Assembly: GCA_947364365.1 (NCBI GenBank)
Contig: CANASP010000001.1
Span: 157,019-221,018 of the forward strand
Direction of reading: 5' to 3'
Source: an uncultured Alistipes sp.
GTDB taxonomy: Bacteria > Bacteroidota > Bacteroidia > Bacteroidales > Rikenellaceae
Length of the DNA: 64,000 nt
Part shown: one piece after another, positions 27,799-35,992 of the stretch
Layout: each line of letters starts with the position of its first letter
Numbering within the stretch: position 1 is the first letter of the stretch
The notes under the pieces: generated by a model
The model's input: only the letters and a program-made list of their open reading frames with translations
The model's database searches: none
Told to the model about the DNA's origin: nothing
Made by a program: the position numbers and the translations under genes

Positions 27799-29016
27799 CT
27801 ACTCGGCCCAGAGCTGCGCGAGGTTGAGGATCACCTGCTGGGCGCGGCGCATGGTCGTGAGCGAGCAGTACTCGAACTTGCCGTGGAAATTCATGCCGCC
27901 GGTGAAGAGGTTGGGGCACGGAAGTCCCATGAACGAGAGGCGCGCGCCGTCCGTCCCGCCGCGGATGGGCCTTACGAGCGGCTTCACGCCGGCCTTCTCC
28001 ATCGCCTCGATCGCTTTGTCGATCACCTGCGGATGGGGCTCGACCTGCTTCAGCATGTTGAAGTACTGGTCCTTGACGGTGAGCGTCAGCACGTCGGCGC
28101 CGTATTTCTTCTTCAGCAGGTCGACGCAGGCCCACATCAGCACCTTCTTCTCCTCGAACTTCTCGGCGTCGTGGTCGCGGATGATGTAGCTCACCGTGGC
28201 CTTCTCGACCGTGCCGTTGAAGCCCACGCAGTGGAAGAACCCTTCGTATCCCTCGGTGTACTGGGGTTTCTGCGCCGCGGGCAGCATCGCCTGCAACTCG
28301 CACGCCACCTCGATGGCGTTGATCATCTTGTTCTTGGCGTAGCCCGGGTGGACGTTGCGCCCCTGGATGTCGATGCGGGCGCTGGCGGCGTTGAAGTTCT
28401 CGTATTCGAGCTCGCCCTCCATGCCGCCGTCGACCGTGTAGGCGAAGTCGGCGCCGAAGGCCTCGACGTCGAAGAAGTCGACGCCGCGGCCCACCTCCTC
28501 GTCGGGGGTGAAGCCGATGCGGATCTTGCCGTGCTTCACCTCGGGGTGGGCCATCAGGTACTCGGCCGCGGTCATGATCTCGGCCACGCCGGCCTTGTCG
28601 TCGGCGCCCAGCAGCGTCGTGCCGTCGGTGTGGATGAGCGTGTGGCCCTTGAAGAAGGCCAACTCGGGGAACTCCGAGACCTTCATCGTCAGCTGGCCGT
28701 TGAGGAAGATGTCGCCGCCGTCGTACTCGTCGATGATGCGCGGGCGGACGTCCTTGCCGCTCATGTCGGGCGAGGTGTCGACGTGGGCGATGAAGCCCAC
28801 GACGGGGGCGTTCTCGCAACCCGGCGTGGCGGGGATCGTCCCCATGACGTAGCCGTAGCGGTCCATCGCGACGTCGGTCATGCCCAGCGCGCGCATCTCT
28901 TCGGCCAGATCCGCGAGCAGTATCTTCTGCTTGTCGGTCGAGGGGAATGTGGTGCTCTCCTCCGACGACTGCGTGTCGTAGGAGACGTATTTCAGAAATC
29001 TCTCTTTCAGATCCAT
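27799..29016 (-). CDS. pepT: Peptidase T (tripeptide aminopeptidase)
   Basis: M20B metallopeptidase removing N-terminal residues from tripeptides. The 405-residue protein has the two-zinc ligands in GFIAHVDTSPD, GADDKAGVAEI, PDEEVGRGVDFFD and the C-terminal IRGGTDGARLSFMGLPCPNLFTGGMNFHG. The lid domain lies between about residues 205 and 310. It heads an operon with nadE. The upstream gap has A-rich repeat words instead of a clear promoter. It is separated by 255 bp from the OPT transporter, another peptide-related gene. Confidence 0.97.
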   Translation of the reverse strand: MDLKERFLKYVSYDTQSSEESTTFPSTDKQKILLADLAEEMRALGMTDVAMDRYGYVMGTIPATPGCENAPVVGFIAHVDTSPDMSGKDVRPRIIDEYDGGDIFLNGQLTMKVSEFPELAFFKGHTLIHTDGTTLLGADDKAGVAEIMTAAEYLMAHPEVKHGKIRIGFTPDEEVGRGVDFFDVEAFGADFAYTVDGGMEGELEYENFNAASARIDIQGRNVHPGYAKNKMINAIEVACELQAMLPAAQKPQYTEGYEGFFHCVGFNGTVEKATVSYIIRDHDAEKFEEKKVLMWACVDLLKKKYGADVLTLTVKDQYFNMLKQVEPHPQVIDKAIEAMEKAGVKPLVRPIRGGTDGARLSFMGLPCPNLFTGGMNFHGKFEYCSLTTMRRAQQVILNLAQLWAE

Positions 29017-29049
29017 GGTATGGTAAGGTTAAGGTTTGTCAAGTTGAAA

Positions 29050-29073
29050 GTTGAAAATGGAAAATGGAAAGTT
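29050..29073. repeat. Left arm of an 18-bp inverted repeat, GAAAATGG words
   Basis: AATGGAAAATGGAAAGTT (29056-29073) is the exact reverse complement of 29239-29256. The preceding GTTGAAAATGG words resemble those at 4011-4040. The 165 bp between the arms are GC-rich and contain no gene. Confidence 0.75.
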
Positions 29074-29238
29074 CATTTCCGTTATCGGACCGCAGCCAGC
29101 GGAGGGGCCCGTCGAGCGGATGCGAGAAGAGCGGCCCTCCGCCCGGGGTGGCTGCGGGCCGCTACGCTTCGGATAAGCCCGAAGCGTGCCGGCCGGCAAT
29201 ATGCAAAGGTTTGATTCCGTTATTATTTCCCCTTTTTC

Positions 29239-29278
29239 AACTTTCCATTTTCCATTTTTAATTTTTAATTTTTAATTC
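29239..29278. repeat. Right arm of the inverted repeat plus TTTTTAA runs
   Basis: AACTTTCCATTTTCCATT (29239-29256) mirrors the left arm; it is followed by three TTTTTAATT-type words running into the OPT stop codon at 29272. The arrangement is symmetric between the end of the OPT gene and the start of pepT. Confidence 0.75.
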
Positions 29279-31281
29279 TCTTTCTTCGCCTGCATCGTGT
29301 GCCATGCGAAATAGCCGATAAGGGCGAGGTAGGCCGCCAGACCTGTCCATTCGGCGGCGTTGGACGACGCCCAGTCGGCGAGCATCCAGTCGACTTCGAG
29401 GAATTTGAGCAGGGCCGTGAGGACACCCATCAGCGCGCCGCCGGCGATGAATCCCGAGGCGATGAGCGTGCCGCGGTCGAAGCGCGCCTTGTTGAGCACC
29501 GCGTCGGTCGAGCGGCCCGAGACGAACCAGGCGACCAGACCGCCCACGACGAGCGGCGCGTTGAGCTCCATGGGGATGAACATGCCCAGTGCGAAGGCGA
29601 GGGCCGGTACGCCGATCGAGGTGAGCACCAGCGCCAGCATCGCACCGCAGAAGTAGAGCACCCACGGCGTCTGCCCGCCGGTCATCAGCGGCTGGATCAC
29701 GGCGGCCATGGCGTTGGCCTGCGGGGCCACCAGCGCCCCTTCGCCCACGAAGCCGAATGCCCGGTTGAGGACGATCATCACGCCGGCCACCGTGGCGGCC
29801 GAGACGAGCGTGCCGAGGAACTTCCACGTCTCCTGCTTGCGGGGCGTCGTGCCGAGCCAGTAGCCGATCTTCAGGTCGGTGATGAAGCCGCCGGCCATCG
29901 AGAGGGCCGTGCAGACCACGCCGCCGATAATCAGGGCGGCGGTCATGCCCGTCGTGCCGCTCAGCCCGACGCTCACCAGGATGAGCGACGAGAGGATCAG
30001 CGTCATGAGCGTCATGCCCGAGACGGGGTTGGTGCCCACGATGGCGATGGCGTTGGCCGCGACGGTGGTGAAGAGGAACGAGATGAAGAAGACGATGAGG
30101 ATGGCCGTCACGGACTGGACCCAGCCGTCGAGCAGGCCGAAGTGGAAGAAGACGAAGATGGAGAGGAGCGTGGCGACCAGAATCGTCAGGATGCGCTTCA
30201 TCGGCAGGTCGCGCTGCGTGCGCTCGGCGGTCGCCGAGGCTGCTCCGGCCTTGCCGCCGCCGAACTCCGAGACGGCGAGGCCCACGGCCTGACGGATGAT
30301 CTTCGACTGGCGGAAGATGCCCACGAGACCCGCCATGGCGATGCCGCCGATGCCGAGCGGCTTGCCGATGTAGGCGAAGAGGTTCTCGGGGGTGAAGAGC
30401 GTCGAGGGGTCGGCGAGCACCGACGCGTTGGTCACGCCCAGCGAGGCGGCCATCGCGGCGGCGTCGATCGAGCCGGCGAGCGACCCCACGACGGGGACGA
30501 TGACGAACCACACCAGACACGAGCCGGCGGTGATGATCATCGCGTATTTCAGCCCGATGATGTAGCCCAGACCCAGCACGGCGGCCGAGGTGTTGAGCGA
30601 GAAGACCACCTTGAACTTGTCGGCGGCCGCGGCGCCCCACGTGCAGATGCGCGTCGAGACCGACTCGGTCCAGAGCCCGAAGGTGCCGACGACGAAGTCG
30701 TAGAGTCCGCCCACCAGACCCGCCACGGCCAGCAGCTTGGCCTGGTTGCCGCCCTTCTCGCCCGAGACGAGCACCTCGGTGGTGGCCGTAGCCTCGGGGA
30801 AGGGGTATTTGCCGTGCATCTCCTTGACGAAGTATTTGCGGAAGGGGATCATCAGCACGATGCCCAGCAGTCCGCCGAACAGCGACGAGAGGAAGACCTG
30901 CCAGAAGGCGGCGTCGAGCCCCAGGATGTAGAGCGCCGGGAGGGTGAAGATGGCGCCGGCGACGATGACGCCCGACGAGGCGCCGATCGACTGGATGATG
31001 ACGTTCTGGCCGAGCATGTTGCGCTTGCCCAGCACGTTGCCCATGCCCACGGCGATGATGGCGATGGGGATGGCCGCTTCGAAGACCTGGCCCACCTTGA
31101 GACCGAGGAAGGCCGCGGCGGCCGAGAAGATGACGGCCATGGCGATGCCCATCGCGACCGAGTAGGGCGTCACCTCGGCGGGCGACGACGAGGCGGGCAT
31201 CAGCGGCCGGTACTCCTCGCCCGGCCCGAGCTCCCGGTAGGCGTTCTCGGGGAGCGAAGTGCGTGTCTGTTCCTGTTGCAT
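29272..31281 (-). CDS. OPT family oligopeptide transporter
   Basis: 669 residues with roughly 15 transmembrane helices. N-terminal PSSSPAEVT-type segment precedes helix 1 (SVAMGIAMAVIFSAAAAFLG) with the family LKVGQVFEAAIP; other OPT features are GKYPFPEATATTEVL, FGLWTESVS, and LGTTPRKQETWKFLGTLVSA. Bacterial OPT members import short peptides or metal chelates, driven by protons. It closes an operon with the MazG-like and hypothetical genes; its ATG is 4 bp after the preceding stop. Peptide uptake would fit pepT next door. Confidence 0.92.
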   Translation of the reverse strand: MQQEQTRTSLPENAYRELGPGEEYRPLMPASSSPAEVTPYSVAMGIAMAVIFSAAAAFLGLKVGQVFEAAIPIAIIAVGMGNVLGKRNMLGQNVIIQSIGASSGVIVAGAIFTLPALYILGLDAAFWQVFLSSLFGGLLGIVLMIPFRKYFVKEMHGKYPFPEATATTEVLVSGEKGGNQAKLLAVAGLVGGLYDFVVGTFGLWTESVSTRICTWGAAAADKFKVVFSLNTSAAVLGLGYIIGLKYAMIITAGSCLVWFVIVPVVGSLAGSIDAAAMAASLGVTNASVLADPSTLFTPENLFAYIGKPLGIGGIAMAGLVGIFRQSKIIRQAVGLAVSEFGGGKAGAASATAERTQRDLPMKRILTILVATLLSIFVFFHFGLLDGWVQSVTAILIVFFISFLFTTVAANAIAIVGTNPVSGMTLMTLILSSLILVSVGLSGTTGMTAALIIGGVVCTALSMAGGFITDLKIGYWLGTTPRKQETWKFLGTLVSAATVAGVMIVLNRAFGFVGEGALVAPQANAMAAVIQPLMTGGQTPWVLYFCGAMLALVLTSIGVPALAFALGMFIPMELNAPLVVGGLVAWFVSGRSTDAVLNKARFDRGTLIASGFIAGGALMGVLTALLKFLEVDWMLADWASSNAAEWTGLAAYLALIGYFAWHTMQAKKEN

Positions 31282-31285
31282 GATT

Positions 31286-31756
31286 CTATGGATTGAGGTA
31301 TTGTTCGAGTTTTTGCAGGAGGAGGTAGCGGCCGAACGAGGCGGGGGCGCCGCAGGCGTCGAGGTGGCGGCAGAGGGCGTCGGCCGTGCGGGCCAGACGG
31401 CGCTGTTCGGCCCGGTCGGGTGCGGCGGCCGCCAGATCGAAGAGCAGCTCGGCGAGCAGTTCGAGGTGCTCCTCGGCAAGGCCGTGCCGGTCGGTGAGGT
31501 GTCGCACGGGATCGGGTGACGCGGCGAGGGCGTCGATGTCGATACCCGCCTCCGTGCGCAGCCCGTTCCGTATTGTGTCGCGCAGCCCGGCCTCGGCGTC
31601 GCGGATGCGTCCGGCCGCCGTGTCGGGCAGGCTGTCGGGCGTCGTCTCGCGGAGTTGCAGGCCGGATCCGGCATGACGGAGCGCCCCCGCCCGGTCGAGC
31701 AGGGCGCGGAGCAGCTCGCCGATGCGGTCGATCTCGCGCAGGATGTAGTCGCCCAT
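31286..31756 (-). CDS. Helical hypothetical protein (DUF6483-like N terminus)
   Basis: 156 residues, cytoplasmic, predicted mostly alpha-helical, rich in Leu, Ala and Arg. The opening GDYILREIDRIGELLRALL recalls DUF6483 proteins, but I am not sure of that match. The rest contains tetratricopeptide-like helix pairs (HLELLAELLFDLAAAAPD, LARTADALCRHLDAC) with no catalytic motif. It is placed 6 bp after the MazG-like gene and 4 bp before the OPT gene. Confidence 0.72.
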   Translation of the reverse strand: MGDYILREIDRIGELLRALLDRAGALRHAGSGLQLRETTPDSLPDTAAGRIRDAEAGLRDTIRNGLRTEAGIDIDALAASPDPVRHLTDRHGLAEEHLELLAELLFDLAAAAPDRAEQRRLARTADALCRHLDACGAPASFGRYLLLQKLEQYLNP

Positions 31757-31762
31757 CGCGCG

Positions 31763-32089
31763 TCAGCGGTTGTCGCCGCTGCCGTGGAGCAGGTTGCGCT
31801 CCATGCGCGAGCGGAGTTTGTCGACGTTCATCCGGGCGACCTCGTCGAGCTCGTAGCCCAGGTCGCGCGAGAGGGTGGCGCAGTACCACAGCACGTCGCC
31901 GATCTCCTTGACGATCTCTAACCGCTTCTCGGGGGTGAACGCTCCGTCGGCGTCGCGGATCACCTTCTTGACCTTGTCGGCCACCTCGCCCGCCTCGCCC
32001 GTCAGGCCGAGCGTGGGGTAGATGATGCGGCTATTGTCGGGGTAGATCGCCGTTTCGAGGGCGTGCTGCTGGTATTCGTTGAGAGTCAT
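31763..32089 (-). CDS. MazG-like nucleotide pyrophosphohydrolase
   Basis: 108 residues, one all-alpha NTP-PPase module. The metal site is visible as GLTGEAGEVADKVKK followed by KEIGDVLWYCATLS (ExxE then ExxD). Single-module members hydrolyse NTPs or dNTPs to NMP and pyrophosphate, often for housecleaning. A -7-like TACTTTTG lies about 27 bp upstream. First gene of the operon leading to the OPT transporter. Confidence 0.9.
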   Translation of the reverse strand: MTLNEYQQHALETAIYPDNSRIIYPTLGLTGEAGEVADKVKKVIRDADGAFTPEKRLEIVKEIGDVLWYCATLSRDLGYELDEVARMNVDKLRSRMERNLLHGSGDNR

Positions 32090-32115
32090 CGTATCTGTTT
32101 TTGCTGATTCAGATA

Positions 32116-32123
32116 CAAAAGTA
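32116..32123 (-). promoter_or_regulatory. -7 element upstream of the MazG-like gene
   Basis: Minus-strand TACTTTTG matches TAnnTTTG. The -33 position shows ATT-rich sequence rather than a clear TTTG, so only half of the promoter is well supported. Confidence 0.5.
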
Positions 32124-32278
32124 GGAAAAAATAACGGAATAATTCCCTGTCGGGCCGGAATGTCGTAGGTCGGGGCGCAGCCTGCGATGCTGTGTTTTTA
32201 TCTGCGTTCGGGTTGTCGCATGTTCGGCTCCCCGGAGCCGTGCGGGCCGCAGCCTCCGGCGCGGAGGGTTGCTCCGAT

Positions 32279-33238
32279 CTACGGCAATGCCGCGATGAAG
32301 CCGACGACCGCGGCGACGAGTTCCTCGGCGAGCGGCAGCGCGGGATCGGCATAGACGGTGCGCATCTGCCCTTGGAGCGTGCGGTCGTCGGAGCGTTTGA
32401 GCGTATGGGTCATGCCCTCTATGACGGCTTTCCGGGCCCGGGGTTGCGCGGCGGCCAGCGCCTCGGCGTTGTCGGCGGGGACCTGGAGGTCGTTGCCGCC
32501 GCCTGCGACGAGCACGGGGCAGGCGAGTGCCCGGATCTCGCGGCGGGGGTCGTAGCGCAGCTGCGAGATCAGAAAGGGCTGCACCGCGTCGTTGAACAGC
32601 GGCCGGAGCTCGCGCGGGCGGTGGAGCATGTCGACCCGCTCGCCCCGCCGGAGCGCCGCGAGGATCGCCTCGGCCTCGACCATGAGATCCATGCGTGCCG
32701 GGGCCAGCTGGCGGGCCAGTTGCAGGCGCATCACCTCGTCGAGCGGGTAGGCGGCTCCCGCGAGCGAGACGACGGCGCTGACGGCCTCGCTCTGCTGCGC
32801 GGCACGCAGGGCGATGAGCGACCCTTCGCTGTGGCCCACGAGCACCACGCGGCCGAATCCCTCGGCGGCGAGCCGGTCGGCCAGCGCCGCGGCATCGTCG
32901 ACATACATGTCGAAGGTGAGCTGCGCGAGCTGCGACGGGTCGTCGAGCCGGCTGGAGCCGATGGCCCGCTTGTCGTAGCGCAGCGAGGCGATGCCCGCCT
33001 CGGCCAGCGCTTCGGCCAGCAGGCGATAGGAGTCGGCGCCCACGCCCAGCGGGTTGTTGCCGTTGCGGTCGGTGGGGCCCGAGCCGGCGATGATGAGCGC
33101 GATGGTCCCGGCCCCGCTGTCGGGGACGAGCAGCGTGCCGTGGAGCGTGCCGAAGTCGCGCGGGAGCTTCAGGGGGCGCTCCTCGGCCGTGGCGACCGAG
33201 CCGACGAGCAATGCGAAGAGGGCGAGGAGCGTTTTCAT
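32279..33238 (-). CDS. Secreted alpha/beta hydrolase
   Basis: 319 residues with a signal peptide (1-18, VGSVATAEE). Alpha/beta-hydrolase fold: oxyanion region IIAGSGPTDRNGNNP, nucleophile elbow GHSEGS with Ser137, acid loop GGGNDLQVP, and His in GMTHTLKR. It resembles periplasmic serine hydrolases often labelled dienelactone hydrolase or esterase; the substrate is unknown. The ATG overlaps the Yip1-like gene's stop by four bases, so the two are coupled. The last gene of a three-gene set headed by the DUF2089 regulator. Confidence 0.85.
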   Translation of the reverse strand: MKTLLALFALLVGSVATAEERPLKLPRDFGTLHGTLLVPDSGAGTIALIIAGSGPTDRNGNNPLGVGADSYRLLAEALAEAGIASLRYDKRAIGSSRLDDPSQLAQLTFDMYVDDAAALADRLAAEGFGRVVLVGHSEGSLIALRAAQQSEAVSAVVSLAGAAYPLDEVMRLQLARQLAPARMDLMVEAEAILAALRRGERVDMLHRPRELRPLFNDAVQPFLISQLRYDPRREIRALACPVLVAGGGNDLQVPADNAEALAAAQPRARKAVIEGMTHTLKRSDDRTLQGQMRTVYADPALPLAEELVAAVVGFIAALP

Positions 33239-33801
33239 AGCGGCAGCGATTGCGACAGGAGGGTGACGAGGAGGACGACGGCGATGTAGGAACCGACGGC
33301 CCGTCTGCCGCGGAGGTTGCACGAGACCGAGTAGGCCTGGTAGTTGCGCACGTAGAAAAGCGCCAGGGCCGCCAGCGAGTAGAGGGCGAAGAGGAGCAGC
33401 GGCAGCAGCGCTCCGGCCGAGGGCAGCGTGTCGCCGGCGAGGAGTGCGCCGGTCAGGCTGTCCAGCCGTTGCCGCAGGGTGGTGAGGGCGAGCGGTGCGA
33501 TGAGCAGCAGGATCGGCCCCTGCGCGAGCGCCGTCGTGCCCAGCACGTCGACGAGACGGATGCGCGACGGCGAGAGTGCGCGTCCGCAGCCGTAGAGCAG
33601 CAGGGCCGGGACGAGCCAGAACGCCAGTTGGCGGAGGATGGTCCGCCACAGCGGAAGGGTCGCCGGGGCGAAGTGGAGGTAGCTGTTCTGGCAGAGCCCC
33701 GTGGCGTGGAGCCACCAGCTCTCCGCGAAGATGAAGGCGAGGCCCATGACGAGGGCGCGGCCTCCGGCGATGTAGCGGAAGGGGTTAGCGAGTCGGTTCA
33801 T
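33235..33801 (-). CDS. Yip1-like multi-helix membrane protein
   Basis: 188 residues with about five hydrophobic helices (near 15-30, 57-72, 85-103, 127-150 and 167-184) and an N-terminal NPFRYIAGGRALVMGLAF segment. The pattern resembles Yip1-type bacterial membrane proteins of unknown function. It overlaps the DUF2089 gene by 17 bp upstream and the hydrolase by 4 bp downstream, so all three are likely translated together. Confidence 0.75.
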   Translation of the reverse strand: MNRLANPFRYIAGGRALVMGLAFIFAESWWLHATGLCQNSYLHFAPATLPLWRTILRQLAFWLVPALLLYGCGRALSPSRIRLVDVLGTTALAQGPILLLIAPLALTTLRQRLDSLTGALLAGDTLPSAGALLPLLLFALYSLAALALFYVRNYQAYSVSCNLRGRRAVGSYIAVVLLVTLLSQSLPL

Positions 33802-34069
33802 GGTCGGTGAGGGTGTTGAGGCGGGTGATGATTTCGTCGAGCCGGTTGCGGACGGTGGGGTAGCTCAGCCCCATCTTGCGGGCCATCTCCTTGAGCGAGC
33901 CGCTGCTGAGGACGAATTCGAGGACGAACTGCTGCTCGGCCGCGGGTAGGCGCAGCAGCGCGGGGAGCTCGAAATCGCCCGTGAGCGTTACGTCGCAGGC
34001 GGTGCAATGGAGGCTGCGGATGTTGAGCGGTGCGTCGCACGAGGGGCAGGCGGAGGGGATGCGTTTCAT
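33785..34069 (-). CDS. DUF2089-type zinc-ribbon / HTH regulator
   Basis: 94 residues. An N-terminal zinc ribbon uses Cys8, Cys11, Cys22 and Cys25 (CPSC and CTAC). The C-terminal half is a helix-turn-helix (LSSGSLKEMARKMGLSYPTVRNRLDEII). DUF2089 proteins are small predicted transcription factors often next to membrane-protein genes, as here. A good promoter lies 20-50 bp upstream (34089-34120). Autoregulation of the three-gene operon is plausible but only inferred. Confidence 0.9.
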   Translation of the reverse strand: MKRIPSACPSCDAPLNIRSLHCTACDVTLTGDFELPALLRLPAAEQQFVLEFVLSSGSLKEMARKMGLSYPTVRNRLDEIITRLNTLTDHEPTR

Positions 34070-34088
34070 ATCGAACGGGTTGTTTTGA

Positions 34089-34120
34089 CAAAATTAAAAA
34101 TAAGTTTCATAAAATGCAAA
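34089..34120 (-). promoter_or_regulatory. Promoter of the DUF2089-Yip1-hydrolase operon
   Basis: Minus strand: TTTG (34120-34117), 20-bp AT-rich spacer, TAATTTTG (34096-34089), 20 bp before the ATG. This is a full match to the Bacteroidetes consensus. Confidence 0.8.
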
Positions 34121-34427
34121 TAATAATTGATTTTATGACGTATTCCATGCCTATTTCGGCATTCCGCAGCCGGGGGTGGTTGCTCTCTGTGCGGCTTCGA
34201 GGGGTGCAAAAAGGAGGTTTGTCCGTCAGCTTCGGGTCGCTGCCTGCGAAGGGAGGCAGCGAGCGGGAGGCGAAGTTGCGGGCCTTCGCTGCCGGAGGCT
34301 GCGGCCCGCCGGCTCCGACGAGCCGAATCTGCAAGGAAAAAGAACCGTCCTCTCTCCGTCGGGTGCGGCTGCTTGCAGTGCGGCTGATGGATTGTGATCG
34401 GCGTGGAGCGATTTTGCGTGATAGGTT

Positions 34428-34499
34428 CCCTTTGCCGGCTGGGGCGGTCGCGCCGAAGGCGCGAGCCGGCAAAGGGACGAAGCCGGAGGCTTCGGTTTT
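34428..34499 (+). repeat. Structured palindromic repeat, copy B
   Basis: Arms CCCTTTGCCGGCT (34428-34440) and AGCCGGCAAAGGG (34464-34476) enclose CGCGCC/GGCGCG; GAAGCC-gga-GGCTTC (34479-34493) follows and then GGTTTTA. It is the same orientation as copy A and differs from it at one base in 67 (A to G in the loop). Here no plus-strand gene lies upstream, so a terminator role is less obvious. Confidence 0.8.
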
Positions 34500-34548
34500 A
34501 TGCGGTCCGCCCTTCCGCCATGCTGGGAGCGGGGATACTGACGCAAAA

Positions 34549-34576
34549 CGGGCCCTCTCCGGAAGGAGAGGGCCCG
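34549..34576 (-). terminator. Intrinsic terminator of the manC-murF operon
   Basis: CGGGCCCTCTCC and GGAGAGGGCCCG form a perfect 12-bp stem with a 4-nt loop (34561-34564); on the minus strand the stem is followed by TTTTGCG. It lies 67 bp beyond the murF stop. Confidence 0.85.
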
Positions 34577-34642
34577 CAGGTAACGGAAACGCGGAATGGC
34601 TCGCGGAGGAAAGCACCCTGACGAAGCGCCAGGTCGGATCGG

Positions 34643-35893
34643 TCAGAGCGCGTCGACGATGTGCTCCAGCCCGATGCCGTGCGACCCCTTGACGAGGATG
34701 AAGGCGTCCGAGACGGGCGCGTCGCGAAGGGCTGCGGCGAGCTCGTGGCGCGAGGCGAAGAGCCGGACGCGGGCGGGGCGTTCGGCGGCGGGCAGCGCCT
34801 CGTAGGCTCCGGCGAACTCCTCGCCCACGAGCAGCAGTTCGGTGTCGGCACCGGCGGCAGCCTGACGCAGGACGGCGGTGTGCTCGGCCCGTGACCAGGC
34901 CCCCAGCTCGCGCATGTCGCCCAGGATCGCGACGCGGCGCGTCCGGCCGCCGAGCGGCTCGGCGAGGAAGTTGGCCAGCGAGGCCTGCATGCTCGACGGA
35001 TTGGCGTTGTAGCAGTCGACGACGAGCGTGTTGCGGCCGGTCGTGCGGCGTTGCGAGCGGTTGTTGTCGGGGGTGTAGCCGGCGATGGCGCGGCGGATCG
35101 CCTCGTCGTCGATGCCGAAGCTACGGCCGACGGTGACGGCCGCGGCGATGTTGTAGCGGTTGTAGTCGCCCTCGAGCTGCGAGGGGAAGCCGTCGGCGGC
35201 CGAGACGTCGTATCCCTCGACGGCGAGAGCGGGGCGCTCGGCGGCCATCGCCGCGAGCACCGGGTCGTCTTCGCGCACGAAGGCGCGGCCGCCGTGCGAG
35301 GCGAGGTAGTCGTAGAGCTCGCCCTTGCCGCGGCGGATGCCCTCGGGACCGCCGAACCCTTCGAGGTGCGAGCGGCCGATGTTGGTGAGGATCCCGTAGT
35401 CGGGCTCGGCGATCGAAGCCAGACGGGCGATCTCGCCGCAGGCGCTGGCTCCGGCCTCGACGACGCCGAATCGGGTCTGCCGCGTCATCGCGAGCAGCGT
35501 GAGCGGCACGCCGATGTGGTTGTTGAGGTTGCCCTGCGTGGCGTGGAGCGCGTAGCGGCAGGCCAGCACGCGGGCCAGCAGCTCCTTGGTCGTGGTCTTG
35601 CCGTTGCTGCCGGCGACCATGAGAATGGGGATGCCCAGCGCGCGGCGGTGGCGGCGCGCGAGGTCCTGGAGCGCACGCAGCGTGTCGTCGACGAGGATCG
35701 TGCGGTCGGAGGTCGCCGCCGTGGGATCGTCGACCACGGCGTAGGCCGCGCCCCGGTCGAGCGCCTCGGCGGCGAAGCGGTTGCCGTCGAACGAGGCGCC
35801 GCGCAGGGCGAAGAAGATCGAGCCGGGGGCGATGCGCCGCGTGTCGGTGGAGACGGCGGGATGTTCGGTGAAAAGTCGGTAGAGTTCGGACAT
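34643..35893 (-). CDS. murF: UDP-MurNAc-tripeptide-D-alanyl-D-alanine ligase
   Basis: Adds D-Ala-D-Ala to the UDP-MurNAc tripeptide, the last cytoplasmic step of peptidoglycan precursor synthesis. 416 residues, slightly short for MurF. N-terminal UDP-binding domain (VSTDTRRIAPGSIFFALRG), P-loop MVAGSNGKTTTKELLA near 108-120, ATP-binding HIGVPLTLL, and YNANPSSMQASL in the C-terminal domain. It lies 99 bp after manC, the gap having no clear promoter. It stands alone, outside any mur-fts cluster. Confidence 0.95.
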   Translation of the reverse strand: MSELYRLFTEHPAVSTDTRRIAPGSIFFALRGASFDGNRFAAEALDRGAAYAVVDDPTAATSDRTILVDDTLRALQDLARRHRRALGIPILMVAGSNGKTTTKELLARVLACRYALHATQGNLNNHIGVPLTLLAMTRQTRFGVVEAGASACGEIARLASIAEPDYGILTNIGRSHLEGFGGPEGIRRGKGELYDYLASHGGRAFVREDDPVLAAMAAERPALAVEGYDVSAADGFPSQLEGDYNRYNIAAAVTVGRSFGIDDEAIRRAIAGYTPDNNRSQRRTTGRNTLVVDCYNANPSSMQASLANFLAEPLGGRTRRVAILGDMRELGAWSRAEHTAVLRQAAAGADTELLLVGEEFAGAYEALPAAERPARVRLFASRHELAAALRDAPVSDAFILVKGSHGIGLEHIVDAL

Positions 35894-35992
35894 GGCGTTA
35901 TTCGGAACGGGCCCCTCGCGGGCGACGGGGCCGGGTCGGGGCGGAAAATCGGGGCTTGGCCGGAGACCGTGCCGGGCGGCGGCCCGGCGGCG

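Larger units (their letters stand above)
34070..34642. other. 573-bp intergenic region between the murF 3' end and the DUF2089 gene
   Basis: No gene supported. From low to high coordinates it holds the DUF2089 promoter, a GC-rich mosaic (about 34170-34420) with words such as GGTTGCTCTCTGTGCGGC that recur near 10160, 10338 and 57407, the structured repeat copy B, and the murF terminator. Open frames through it share sequence with those near 10300 only because the repeat is shared. Confidence 0.75.
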
